A DNA stretch of 64,000 nucleotides from positions 98,311,265 to 98,375,264 of the forward strand of contig JBCNJP010000025.1 of assembly GCA_039602395.1 (NCBI GenBank). Direction: 5' to 3'. Shown piece after piece: positions 9,576 to 20,829 of this stretch (positions are counted from its first letter, which is position 1; each line of letters opens with the position of its first letter). The notes below the pieces were generated by a model. The model worked only from the letters and a program-made list of their open reading frames with translations, was not told the origin of the DNA and ran no database searches. Made by a program: the position numbers and the translations under genes. This DNA comes from Deinandra increscens subsp. villosa (Eukaryota; Streptophyta; Magnoliopsida; Asterales; Asteraceae).

Positions 9576-10348
9576 ATGGTTTTTATGTGTTCGTGTTATT
9601 CCAGAGATAACCTCTATTGATCACCAATTTTGTGTGTTCGCATTATCACATCACAACGGTAATCTCCATTGATCACTAACAAGTTATATTATGCTTGCAT
9701 ATTACAAATGCAATATTCGTGTTATCACAACGATAACCTCCATTGCAATGGTTTTATGTTTTTGCGTTATCCTAATATTTATACTACTTAGGGGGGAAGA
9801 AAACACCAAAATAACCCAAAAAAGGGGTCAAATAATGGGCCAAATCATTAAAAAACTACAATACTACAGTAACTAATGGCTAATCATTGAAACGGGTTCA
9901 AACTTGTTTCTGTGACCGGTTTCTCTAAGCAGTTTGGACTACGAATGGTATATAACATAATGCAACCGGTAGGGCGGGTTGTAACCGATCCAGTTACATC
10001 CCAAACTGATGGCAAGTATTTTTTAAACCGGTTCTACAACCGGTCTGGATGTGCATGTCTACTCTCCGCGATAACACACTAACATGATATCTTGTTACAT
10101 ATATTTATCATTATCATGTTAATTTGTTTTACACGCGCGTGACATCAGTTTTTCTATCATCCCTCGAACCACTCCATTCTACTGAAAAATGGATGACCAC
10201 GCTAGAGGGTAGGTGAAGGAAAAGGTTGATGGAATTAAAATCTTTTTTCTTTTCTATTTTTTAAATTTTTTTTGAACGAAAACGTCCAATTTAGTTGGCG
10301 GTTGGTGTTTTTTTCCTATTTTTTCAACTTCAAGTTCTTTAAATAGTA
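9576..10348. other. Intergenic spacer
   Basis: No gene is supported. Short direct repeats GATAACCTCCATTGATCAC occur at about 9607-9675. An array of ACCGGT/GGTTCAA motifs (9890-10060) resembles the subterminal region of another decayed hAT-type element, but no target duplication was found. A remnant of the 8213-type foldback lies at 10188-10310. Confidence 0.4.
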
Positions 10349-10380
10349 CTAGCTAGCGAGATTTGCGCGTTGCGCAAAGC
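10349..10380 (-). mobile_element. Helitron 3' terminus (minus orientation)
   Basis: On the minus strand the sequence is a hairpin TTTGCGCAACGCGCAAA, then TCTCG, then CTAGCTAG, then T. A GC-rich hairpin just upstream of CTAG with a T at the insertion site is the diagnostic Helitron 3' end. The element should extend rightward on this map; its 5' TC end was not located with certainty. The spacer to about 13600, including the 677-bp duplication, is probably Helitron cargo. Confidence 0.65.
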
Positions 10381-11597
10381 GGTGTAAACCCGTTCAATCG
10401 TTGTAAATATTTACGATTTCATCTTTATAAGATCTAGCTCGGTATTTTTCGGTCATTGAAAGGAAAAATGTAGATTCAAAACTCATTGTCCATTCTAGAG
10501 TTGGAATTAACTTTTTTAAACTCAAGCCACACCAACAGTTGTGGGTAGCAAGTAAAAAAGATAGAAATCAGGGAGGAACTAATAAGGAAGTAAGAATGTA
10601 GTAGTCCTTTAACCCAAAAAGGGCATTGACTTGCCTTCCTCGATGATTAGTGGGCCCAAGCACTATCCAATGTCTCCTGCCACAAAGAAAATAAATAAAA
10701 TTTAACTTATCTTGTCAACTCTACAAATTCAAAATTCAAGGCACAATAGTTGTATAATATACCTTTTGAAACTCAAGGAAGACTGTATTTCTGTATGGTT
10801 GAGAAGTGAACAGCCTGACCTCTATCCATTATGCCATAACAATTTAAAATATGCAGCATGCTTCAACAGTTTCAAGCCACTTATATATATGATTTGAAAT
10901 ACTTCTCAACTAATGGTAATAGAATTTGAAACTGAAAAGGTAATCCCAAAAACAAATGACTTTTAAAAGGAGGCAAGTCTGATAGCGTCGACCTTGAAAA
11001 AATTCATCATTCATGCTATAATAAGTCAATAATTTAATAGCTATTAAGTGAAGTAAGAACCATTGACTACACTTTAGAGCAACTTTTAATGGATACCACA
11101 GATTCTGTCTTGATCATAAATGGCATACTACCTGGGATGTTTAACATTATTAATTTTTTTCAAGGTACATGTAATAATGCAATTTAACCTACCGACACCC
11201 TAACATATACAAATGATTCACCTTAACAATCACTCTTAATTAACACGTGCACCATAATCTATCTCGGTTACCAATATTCTAACATATAGAGATGACATAC
11301 CATAACAATCATTCTCATTACAATTACATGTAACAGATTTTCAAATAATCATCAGATTTTCATACCACAGATAATCAAAACCAAAAGCATGTGTAATTAT
11401 TTAAAAGCATACACCAAATGAAGGTTTGTAAAACAATACACGCAACATAAACCAATCCAAAAACTTGCTTCAAAATCAGCAACTGGATACAACACCCAAT
11501 CAAGAGTGATGAACACAATTTGTAAGACCTATACTTTCCATCGGTGTAACAAAGACAACAAAATATCATCAGCATATATATAATAATTTTTCTCTAA

Positions 11598-12951
11598 TTA
11601 GTGTCACATAGACCATGTATATTATAACAAAGGCAGCATAACTTCGATGAGAAACAAACCCACAGATCCTTCCAATAACAAAGGCATAAAACACAAAAAA
11701 CTTTGATATGAAGAAAGAACATGTACCTTTCAATTGAAGCAATTCATTTTGTACATAAAGCTTTAACAAATCTGTAACAATTAATGAAGCATCAGTTAAT
11801 AGAGGCCTAAAAGTAACATAACAAACATCATTTCATTTTTAGCTGTGGAAGAAATCAAAACAACACTTCAAATTCGATCAAAGGAGATGACTAAAAGAAG
11901 GAAATCAAAATAACATGAAACCAAAAACACAACCCCCAAAATAAAACCGACAAAAGAAGATCGAGAAATAATCGAACTCAAAATTAAAGAATCCAAAGGC
12001 TATCGGCTCCAAATTAAACGGCGAGCACTCACCGGAAAATTGTTCAGAAACTACATTTTATGTTTTTTTCTTCTTTAGAATTCTTTATAGATTTCACACA
12101 TATTTTCTTTTCAGTTCTGTGTGTAATTAGCTTGAAAACAACAAATACTTTTAAACAAAATTGTAACACCTCACTTTTAACGAAAAGAGGAACTAAAAGA
12201 AATCGAACATAAACGAACATAGCCTTTTACCAATCGAACATAAACGAACCCGATAGCAAAGAAATCACACCTAGTTAGTGTCACATAGACCATGTATATT
12301 ATAACAAAGGCAGCATAACTTCGATGAGAAACAAACCCACAGATCCTTCCAATAACAAAGGCATAAAACACAAAAAACTTTGATATGAAGAAAGAACATG
12401 TACCTTTCAATTGAAGCAATTCATTTTGTACATAAAGCTTTAACAAATCTGTAACAATTAATGAAGCATCAGTTAATAGAGGCCTAAAAGTAACATAACA
12501 AACATCATTTCATTTTTAGCTGTGGAAGAAATCAAAACAACACTTCAAATTCGATCAAAGGAGATGACTAAAAGAAGGAAATCAAAATAACATGAAACCA
12601 AAAACACAACCCCCAAAATAAAACCGACAAAAGAAGATCGAGAAATAATCGAACTCAAAATTAAAGAATCCAAAGGCTATCGGCTCCAAATTAAACGGCG
12701 AGCACTCACCGGAAAATTGTTCAGAAACTACATTTTATGTTTTTTTCTTCTTTAGAATTCTTTATAGATTTCACACATATTTTCTTTTCAGTTCTGTGTG
12801 TAATTAGCTTGAAAACAACAAATACTTTTAAACAAAATTGTAACACCTCACTTTTAACGAAAAGAGGAACTAAAAGAAATCGAACATAAACGAACATAGC
12901 CTTTTACCAATCGAACATAAACGAACCCGATAGCAAAGAAATCACACCTAG
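11598..12951. repeat. Tandem duplication of a 677-bp unit (11598-12274, 12275-12951)
   Basis: Both copies begin TTAGTGTCACATAGACC and end GAAATCACACCTAG, have the same length, and showed no difference when read against each other. The unit has no confident gene. On the minus strand, around 12030 and 12707, a stretch resembles an exon end (CCGGTGAGTG, a donor-like site), so it may hold a captured fragment of a spliced gene. Small ORFs repeated in both copies (MLKLYVQNELL...) have no recognisable domain. The duplication is either very recent or an assembly duplication. Confidence 0.8.
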
Positions 12952-13640
12952 AATTGATGATAGAGAGGCACTGCAAATGTTGAAATCTTGAAAATAGCTA
13001 TGATATTCTCTGGTGAAGCTCATGAAGGAGCCTTAATTTGAGCCCTAATACATCTTCAACTTGACAACTGTTGATGAGGAGAACTGCGATCCCCAAAATC
13101 GTTCGAGTTACCCCTGAAATTCGAACTCTCCTGTAGAAGAAAAACGAAAAGAAATCATGGATCCAAGGAGATCCTCTCTATGTTTTTAGGTTAACTCACA
13201 TATGGATGGCGGTGGATGACGATGGTAAAAGGCAATGGGGGAGGAGATATGGGCGAGTAACAGGATGGGAGGTATGGCTGATTGAGTCGGTGAGGAACCG
13301 AGGTAAGAGAAATGATGTGCTCCTCCTCCTCTCCTTTACATTTCCAAGAAGTGGCATGGAAATGAGGTGTGTAAGTCTTCAAAAACAGTAAAGGTATGGA
13401 TCCAGGCGTGTTGGAGCAGGTAATGGCAGGTGAGAAAGAAAAGAGACTTGAAGAAACCTTTTTGAACCACTTTTCCGTGAGATAACGGAGGTAACCCGAT
13501 AAGGACAAGTGGATGGAAAAGTGAGGAATGTAACGGCGAACCAAAACTTAAACATTTCTTGTGCATAGATGACTGGTACATCACGCTGGGTAAATGGTAC
13601 ATGGACGGAAAACCCTATTCATGGAGTTTCCAATTGTTAA
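12952..13640. other. Spacer upstream of the intact SDR gene
   Basis: This stretch is GC-richer than its surroundings, with short overlapping ORFs on both strands and no recognisable domain. It lies between the tandem duplication and the start of the SDR upstream homology and may belong to the putative Helitron cargo. No gene is called. Confidence 0.4.
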
Positions 13641-13751
13641 TAGGGGGTAATTATCTGTATATCAATCATTATAAAAAACAAGAATTGTCAGACTATTTTA
13701 AAATTTCAACCAATCCAAACCAAGTGGTGTGACTTCAACACTAATTTACTC

Positions 13752-13759
13752 TATAAATA
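13752..13759 (+). promoter_or_regulatory. TATA box of the intact SDR gene
   Basis: TATAAATA lies about 80 bp upstream of the ATG at 13833, a normal distance for a plant promoter with a short 5' UTR. Confidence 0.55.
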
Positions 13760-13832
13760 AACCTCATATGCTTCCATTCCATCATACCCTTTCTTTATCT
13801 ATTCCCATTCATCCCATCGATCGGCAGCTATC

Positions 13833-14860
13833 ATGAACAAACTCAGGTAAATTATTCTTTCTTTTTCTTCATTCTCATCTTCTCATTGCTGGAAAATTTA
13901 ACGTTTCCCAACTTTTTTGTCGAAAATTTGTGCTAAGCGCAACGTTTTCGAACTTTTTATCGAAAATTTGTAGCTAAGCACTCTTCCGACAAAAAAAAAG
14001 TTGTCGGAAACTTTTACGTCTTTTAATATTGTCATATATTTATGTATCTCTTATACGGTATAAAATCATGCATATGTAGATTGGAGGGTAAAGTAGCACT
14101 TATTACCGGCGGAGCCAGCGGCATCGGAGAAGCAACCGTCCGACTATTCCTCAAGCACGGAGCAAAAGTCGTCATCGCCGACGTCCAAGACGACTTAGCC
14201 AACCAACTCATCGCCTCCCTCGCCAATTCCGATAACGTCAGCTACTGCCACTGTGACGTCAGAGACGAGAAGCAAGTCGAGGACGCGGTGAGCCACGCGG
14301 TCACCAAATACGGATCACTCGACATCCTCTTCAGCAACGCGGGGGTCCTGGGCCCCATCACGAGCCTAATGGACATGGACCTGAAGGCGTACGACAACAC
14401 CATGGCCATCAATGTTCGTGGAGTCGCGGCAACCGTCAAACACGCGGCCCGAGTCATGGTCGAGAAAAAGATACGGGGCTCCATCATATGCACCGCCAGC
14501 GTGTCCGCGTCTCTCGGAGGGACCGGGCCGCTCCCGTACACGACTTCGAAGCACGCTTTGGTGGGTTTGATGCGGACCGCGTGCCACGAGCTGGGGGTGC
14601 ATGGGATCCGAGTGAACTGCGTTTCGCCGTTCGGGTTGGGGACCCCGTTTGCAGTCAACGCGTTTCATCTGGAGGCCAGCGAGCTGGAGGCGCACTGCTG
14701 TGAGACTGCGAACCTGAAGGGGATAGTTTTGAAGCCGAGACACGTGGCGGAGACGGTTTTGTTTTTAGCCTCTGATGAGTCGGCGTATGTGAGTGGACAG
14801 AATCTGGGGGTGGATGGTGGGTTTACGGTGGTTAACCGGAGCTACGATTCGTCAAAGTAG
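13833..14860 (+). CDS. Short-chain dehydrogenase/reductase (SDR110C-like), intact two-exon gene
   Basis: Predicted 264-aa cytosolic NAD(P)-dependent oxidoreductase. Exon 1 is 13833-13846 (MNKL plus two bases of Arg), the intron 13847-14079 (GT...TGTAG), and exon 2 14080-14860. The start is supported because the same tiny first exon is conserved in the inverted copy at 7996-8009. Motifs: TGGASGIG at residues 14-21 (cofactor loop), Asp39 (NAD preference), NAG at 91-93, Asn116, catalytic Ser145, and Tyr158-x3-Lys162. The C-terminus VSGQNLGVDGGFT is typical of the plant family containing secoisolariciresinol dehydrogenase, ABA2/xanthoxin dehydrogenase and momilactone-A-synthase-like enzymes. The substrate cannot be told from sequence. 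It is the only intact member of the local cluster. Confidence 0.92.
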
Positions 14861-15336
14861 AGGGTATTTCACTGTTTTCGGTATTTTGTAATATTGGGTT
14901 TTTTTACCTCTGTTCGTCAATGGGCTTTGGTGGCCTTTCGTTTAATAATAATAAAATAATAATAATGATAAACCTTATGCCATATGTGCGTAGACATTTA
15001 TTCCAAAAATGTAAATGGGGCCGGCTATTTAATTTCACGTCGGTGTCGAGTGCGTGAGTAAAAGCTGGAATAATTGGTGATGATGTGAAAACTTCTTACT
15101 TTAAAATTACAAGTTTGATTTTTTAGTTTTTAGGTTTTACCGTCTAATCGTTTATAAATGCTTTTTCCTTTTTAGAATAGACTTTATTGATGGGTTTGAG
15201 CTACCATAACACGTGTGTTTTTTACAGGTAGAGTGCATTTTACCATTATATTTCCCGGATAGATGGGCTTTATTCGTTGGCTATTAAAGAAAAGGTATTT
15301 CGTACCCTTTCGGTCATCAATTATGTAATCTACTTT
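14861..15336. other. SDR 3' flank and spacer
   Basis: The first ~85 bp are 3' UTR sequence shared with the copy at 189-271 (TTCGTCAA..GCTTTGGTGGCCTTT). The rest is AT-rich and without supported features. Confidence 0.6.
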
Positions 15337-15790
15337 TTTATTTTTTTTAAAAGCAACTTTATTCAACAAAGAGGAAATAAATATAAAGCACCCAAAAAAG
15401 GACAAACAAAAAGAACTAGAAAACAAACATGAAGCACCAAAAAAAAAGAAAATCAAAGGAAACCACCATCAACTCCGAGCCCCTTTCTTTCTCCTTGGTT
15501 CGGTTACGAAACCAAAATTCAGCCCAGACTATAGTATTTGGAACAATGGCACCACCATTAACCTGTTTATTGTTGAACACCTTCTCAATTTCGAGCTCAC
15601 TAAATGCATCAAATACCCGCAGGAATCACCGCATGAATATCCTTTTTCCTCCTTTTGTCCCCAGTGATGTTAATATGAAGCTTAAGAATGTCTTCCAACG
15701 AAAACGCATAAATAGTGGGTATTTTTAACCTACAACTGATAGAAAGCCACACCTACTTTGCCATTAGTCACGAGATGAAAGTGTGCTCAA
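15337..15790 (-). mobile_element. L1-type LINE 3' fragment (minus)
   Basis: Read on the minus strand, the end GTTGAATAAAGTTGCTTTTAAAAAAAA is a LINE 3' terminus with short poly(A). Upstream lies a degraded reading frame resembling the C-terminal zf-RVT part of plant L1 ORF2 (EFWFRNRTKEKERGSELM and VEHTFIS-like remnants). It is frameshifted and 5'-truncated. Confidence 0.5.
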
Positions 15791-15845
15791 CCGATTCCTA
15801 ATCTTCCTACTATAAAAGTATCAATATTGCTCATGTCAGAGAGTA

Positions 15846-15965
15846 TTCAAAACTCGTTCTTTATCTTTATTACTATCTTTAAATATTCAAAACTCATTCT
15901 TTATCTTTATTACTATCTTTAAATATTCAAAACTCATTCTTTATCTTTATTACTATCTTTAAATT
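15846..15965. repeat. Minisatellite, three copies of a 40-bp unit
   Basis: The unit starts ATTCAAAACTCATTC and ends TACTATCTTTAAAT, and is repeated head-to-tail three times with a single visible G/A difference in the first copy. Confidence 0.85.
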
Positions 15966-16011
15966 ATAAAGAAAATTACTAAAACTTACTTCATTTCATT
16001 TTATATTCTTA

Positions 16012-16046
16012 CTAGTCTTTGATACCCGTGTATCGCACGGCTAAGA
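16012..16046 (-). mobile_element. Helitron 3' terminus (minus orientation)
   Basis: On the minus strand, a hairpin CCGTGCGATACACGG is followed by GTATCAAAGA and CTAG, then T. This matches the Helitron 3' end architecture. The matching 5' end was not identified. Confidence 0.6.
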
Positions 16047-16125
16047 TTACAAAAAAGGTTAAATAAATAGAATAGTATTAAAAAAAGTCATTGCTTCTAT
16101 TATTTCGGAACACTAATCAGCTTAT

Positions 16126-17690
16126 ATAGTTGGTAGAAATATCCTTGACGGTCCACTTATCGTTAATGATCTTATCTCATGGCTCAAAAGGACTAAATCC
16201 GAAGGTATAGATATAAAGAAAGCTTTTGACAGCCTAAGTTGGAGCGTTCTGCTATCAGTATTATTTCATATGGGCTTTCCAATCCGTTGGTGTTCGTGGA
16301 TATCCGGGTGTCTCAATGCATCTCGTGTTGCCATATTAGTTAATGGAAACCCAACCAAAGAATACCAATGTTCTTGTGGACTCAAGCAGGGCGACCCTTC
16401 GTCACCGTTTATGTTTATAATTCGATGGAGGCACTATATTCGATTATGAAAAGAAAAAAAAAACACTTTCGGTAGGGCTCTATCATGGCATTCAACTGCC
16501 ACTTCTCAGGACAAAATATGCTAGTTAATGACACAACTCAAAATACTTTAAGAATCCAAGATATTAGTTGTTAAAGGTAAGCATTTTTCCATCATCTATA
16601 AGGTTTTTGAACAAGTTCTCACTTATTTTTTTTTTCAGTTGATGTCTTATTTCTTGAAAAATGGACATAGGCAAACATGAGAAATTTGTTTAGGATACTT
16701 GGATGTTTCTACTTAGCATCAGGTCTAAAGGTAAACCTTAATAAAAATGTTGTGCTAGGCATTTCGTGTTTCGAATCAACAAGTAGTTAACATGGCAACA
16801 AAATTTGGATGTAACCATGGCGAGTTACCCCTTGATTATCTTGTTCTGCCTCTTGGTAAAAACATGAATTACGCCAAGAATTGGCAATTGGTAATTGAGA
16901 AATTTAAGAAAAAACTTTTAATGTGGAAAAGTATATGACACTCTATATTGGGGTTCGCTTGACTCTATTAATTTAATTCTCTCTAACTTACCACTGTATT
17001 TCTTTTCTCGATTTCGAGCACCAAACAATGTCTTAGAGAGTTTAGAAGATCATAAGGGAAGAGGGTATGCTTTTCCATTCCAGCCATGTAATATACTTAC
17101 TTAAAAATTCTATCTCACCAATGGACTCTTACATCTACCAAAAAAATAAAAAGTGAACATCTTTATGTGGTGAGCACAAATCGGTAAAATCCCTACTCTC
17201 ACGGCACATGAACGAGGAGGTGTTACTGTGTCTTCGTCTTTATGCCCAGTATGCTCGGTTGCATTGGAATCACATGATCACGTCTTCATTTCTTGTATAC
17301 CGGCATCCAACGTTTGGGCCCTAATCTCCTCTGGGCTGAAAACCACACCCATTTTCGCTTTCTCAATAAACGACCTCCTAGACTTTCACAAATCTGCATA
17401 TGGTAATAATGACAAAAGGAAGATCATCGAAGCTGTGATTTTAATAACATGTTGGACTGTATGGAGAGCACATAACGAGCTTGTGCACACCAAGAGGAGA
17501 ACAAGATTAGCTTGAAGAAATTTTCTTTGAATTGAGATAAATGGTGTAGCTTTGGCATTTAAATGTTGTTTGTACTTCTTTGTTTGGGATTTTTTTCTCC
17601 CATGTATATTCTGGCTATCTTCCTGTAAGCGGCTGTTAAAATATATATTATAATACAATATCATTTGTATTAAAAAATAATGGAAACTTA
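16126..17690 (+). mobile_element. Degenerate L1-type LINE fragment (reverse transcriptase and zf-RVT)
   Basis: In shifting frames the plus strand encodes remnants of plant L1 ORF2: GRNILDGPLIVND, SLSWSVLLSVLFHMGFP, LVNGNPTKEYQ and GLKQGDPSSPFM (the RT block before FADD). Later, at 17228-17515, a zf-RVT-like tail occurs (CPVCSVALESHDHVFISC, CWTVWRAHNELVH). The RT active-site region and large parts are deleted or frameshifted. No function is expected. Confidence 0.75.
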
Positions 17691-17993
17691 TTTTTTCATT
17701 AAGTTTTCCAAGATCAAGTTGTGTGATTTTTAATTATAGAATAGAGGAGCATTGAAGCAGTCAATGGGTATTGGGAGCCTTCTATGACTTTTGTGATTCA
17801 TGAAACACGAGTATTCGAGAGAGATTAAAAAAGGTTTATCTTTCACATTACTATATATTAAAAAAAAGTTGCATGAATAGTTTCTGTTTTGTCTATTTAT
17901 AAACTTTATTTATTTTATTTATTTATTTATTTTTTTGAAAAGCCTATTTTTATTTTATTATATATATGTAATTTATTTATTATTGATTCAACA

Positions 17994-18596
17994 AGGGTCC
18001 TGCTATTCGCACCAGGTCATTTATTGATCTGCACCGGCCCTAAGCGGGTCGTATAGGTCTCAATGGGTCGTATAGTTGAGGGTTTTTTTTTTACCCTTTT
18101 TTCTAACTCTTTTACTAACACAGTTTTTTACCTTTTTTATTTTATGAAAAACCATTATTTTATAAAACAATACTCGTTATATGTTACTCGTTAGTCGTAC
18201 TCTTTGCTCGTTTGCCTTTTTTAAATAATAAAACTAGTTATTTGTTACTCGTTACTCGTTTGACTTTTTTAAATAATACTCGTACTCTTTGCTCCTTTAA
18301 CATTTAAAAAAAAATAATACTCGTTATATGTTACTTGTTAGTCGTACTCTTTGCTCGTTTGCCTTTTTTAAATAATAAAACTAGTTATTTGTTACTCGTT
18401 TGACTATTTTAAATAAACTCCTACTCGTTACTCGTACTTTTTGCTCGTTTGACATTAAAAAAAATACGCGTTATGTGTTACTCAGTCGTACTCTTTGCTC
18501 GTTTGACTTAAATGGGGCGGGGAGGCTCTACCCCCCCCCCCCCCCCGTTTAGAACCGGTGCAAGGAATTTTTTTTCCGATGCAAATAGAACAGGGC
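17994..18596. mobile_element. 603-bp MITE containing an ACTCGTT minisatellite
   Basis: The ends AGGGTCCTGCTATTCGCACC and (inverted right end) GCCCTGTTCTATTTGCATC are similar, and the direct repeat TTCAACA flanks both sides (17987-17993 and 18597-18603). The core consists of reiterated TTACTCGTTAGTCGTACTC / TTTGCTCGTTTG units, with a ~149-bp period seen twice (from 18172 and from 18321), plus a C16 run at 18531-18546. Superfamily uncertain. Confidence 0.55.
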
Positions 18597-18639
18597 TTCA
18601 ACAACGATGATATATGTTTACTAAAATAAAGTACAAGCT

Positions 18640-18996
18640 ACTTTTTGCCTATCCGCATCCATGAGAAGTGGGTTAATTTGAAGTTTCGCTCTAAAACTCT
18701 ACACCTATGTGTAATGGAGGGTTATGAGGGAGGTAGGGTTATATGACATGTGACATATGGTGAGTTATGAGGTAAGAGGTGTAGTGAGAGTTATGAGGAC
18801 AGGGAGTTATATATGAAGTGAAAAACCAATAGAAAAAAGGCAACAAAAAAAAAACAGCAAGAGGGGGGGGGGGGGGGGGGCGTTATGTAGGTAACGGCAG
18901 AGACGAATTCTGCTAACATGACGCCCCAGGGTGTGGTTACGGGGCGTTATAGAGGCGCCATCTTTTCCTTTTTGGGAAGATAACATCCATTACGGA
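18640..18996. mobile_element. Possible MITE with GGCTATCCG ends
   Basis: TGCCTATCCGCATCCAT at the left and TTACGGATAGCC at the right form imperfect inverted ends around a body with reiterated GTTATGAGG motifs and an 18-G run (18863-18880). No target duplication is visible, and the element sits between LINE fragments. Confidence 0.35.
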
Positions 18997-19270
18997 TAGC
19001 CTAAAGCTTATCATTGCATCTTTGCCACTACCATTTGATGTATTTGGAAGGCTCGAAACTCTAAGCATTTCAATGATCTTACAAAATCATACGATGAAAT
19101 CCTCGCTGAAATCAAGCTTTGGGCATTTACTTGGTTTACTATGGGTAAAAATCATAGTTTAGATTGGTCAAAGTGGTGTAATTTCTCGATGTAATTCTCC
19201 TCGTTTTTTGTTTTTTATTTTCTAGCCCCTTGCTAGTTTTAATAAAATTGTCGTTCAAAAAAAAACATCT
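18997..19270 (+). mobile_element. L1-type LINE 3' end with poly(A)
   Basis: A residual frame reads close to WAFTWFTMGKNHSLDWSKWCNF, a typical L1 C-terminus. It is followed by a short 3' UTR ending CCCCTTGCTAGTTTTAATAAAATTG and an A-run at about 19258-19267. It may be the 3' end of the fragment at 16126-17690, separated by the intervening MITEs, or a second insertion. Confidence 0.6.
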
Positions 19271-20542
19271 CAGTGTAGACACTTACTAAGTGGTTACATT
19301 TAATATAATTTAATAGTTTTTCATTTTGATAAAATAGAATATTTTATTTTCATTTTGTTTGATTATATTTTAATTTTAGAGCAAATTACGGACGAGGAAA
19401 AGTTGGGATTTTCCATTGATGAACAATTACTTTTAAATTCACTAAACAAAAACTACCACTACTAGAACATGGAGTAGATGGCATCCTACTTCCCCTTTAT
19501 TATTAGCAACTGCCTATTGAAAAAGTAAAACCCATATGCTTAAATAATAAAAGTAGAGAATAACAATTAATCCTAAAATAAAACTCAGTTGCTTTGCTCC
19601 TACCTCACGTGCTTTGCTTGTTGACCCATTCTTTGCTTATTGACAATTCTTCACGTGAGCCATGCATGAAGCAAGTATTCGACCCGTATCAATTTTCTCA
19701 ACGAACCGCAATTACATTGAAAACCTTCCAACAATAATTCATTGAATGCCTCAAATTTTTGATGAAATTTGGGTTAAATTTGCTTCTTTTATGGTTGTCG
19801 GAATTTGTTGCAGGTTCCCTGAGAAGACGGTGGTGGGGTGGTTTTAGTCGTTTGACACTTTAAGCGTTTGAATTGTAACACAGTCATTTTTTATATTCGT
19901 TTTGTTTAAATTGTGTTATGACAATGCAATTGTTAGTTTTTTTTTCGCGACACCGTATGAAAACACACACTTTCAATCTAGTTATCATCATAGTTATGTT
20001 TGGTTGGTTTTTAAATATCACTTAATTAATCTTTATAAAACTAAAACAACTCGCTCTTATATTTTATCTAAATATATTTAATAGTAAATTTCCTTCTTAA
20101 TTGTGTTTCCGGGTGAGTGAAACTAAAGTGTAAAATCTAGTATGAACTGTTGCAATCCAGTTTCAGGAAGACTCACTTAGATATTAAAGATTTGAGTTAG
20201 TTCCAAACGTCATTAATTTTTTTTAAGTGTATAGGCTTAATTTGTGAAAACTTTATAAAATAGTAATAAATTCTTTTTTAATTTTCTTAATCAAGTCACT
20301 TAATATATTTTTTTTTCCTTATTTGATCAATCAAGTTTCGTCTAATATTTTTAATATATTTTCTTTTACCAATTTGATAAGTTACCATGCTAATATAACA
20401 CTTTATATTATAGAAAAAAAAAGATGTTAATAGTGATATATGGACATAGACACAGCGTAAAGACCGCATTAAAAAAATCTTCGTCTGTATTAAAAATTTA
20501 AAATCGCAATAGACCATCTATCTATATATATATATATATCTA
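19271..20542. other. AT-rich intergenic spacer
   Basis: No ORF, RNA gene or element ends could be supported. A (TA)n run precedes the Helitron-like repeat at 20522-20540. Confidence 0.5.
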
Positions 20543-20720
20543 TCTATACATATATTAAACACCAGATTTTACTGTCCAGGTGACACATTTTAAGGTGTGC
20601 CACCTAGTCTATACATATATTAAACACCAGATTTTACTGTCCAGGTGACACATGTTAAGGTGTTCTTTTATAATTAAGCCACATAAGCTTGTGCTTATGT
20701 GTCAAATTGTTAGAGTTTTG
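20543..20720 (+). mobile_element. Helitron-like 5' terminus present as a tandem 65-bp unit
   Basis: TCTATACATATATTAAACA occurs at 20543 and again at 20608. This is the TC...ATTAAA start typical of plant Helitrons. The first unit ends with the stem AGGTGACAC...GGTGTGCCACCT running into CTAG and then T, i.e. it has both a Helitron-like start and a Helitron-like CTAG end within 65 bp. The second copy continues into a different palindrome (ACATAAGC..GCTTATGT, about 20680-20697). Confidence 0.5.
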
Positions 20721-20829
20721 AATTAAAAAATCCACTAATAACACTAAAAAGCATGCGGATCTATAACCCGAAGTGGGGATCCGTTTAGTTTTTTCAACCT
20801 GAAGTATTTAAGGACTTCCTTATGCATTT

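Noticed and set aside
14242..14743. Antisense ORFs of 125-138 codons across the intact SDR gene
   Set aside because: They mirror the GC-rich coding strand; the sense frame carries all SDR motifs.
15846..15965. Regular repeats checked as a CRISPR-like array
   Set aside because: The units are contiguous without unique spacers and the context is plant nuclear DNA; it is a minisatellite.
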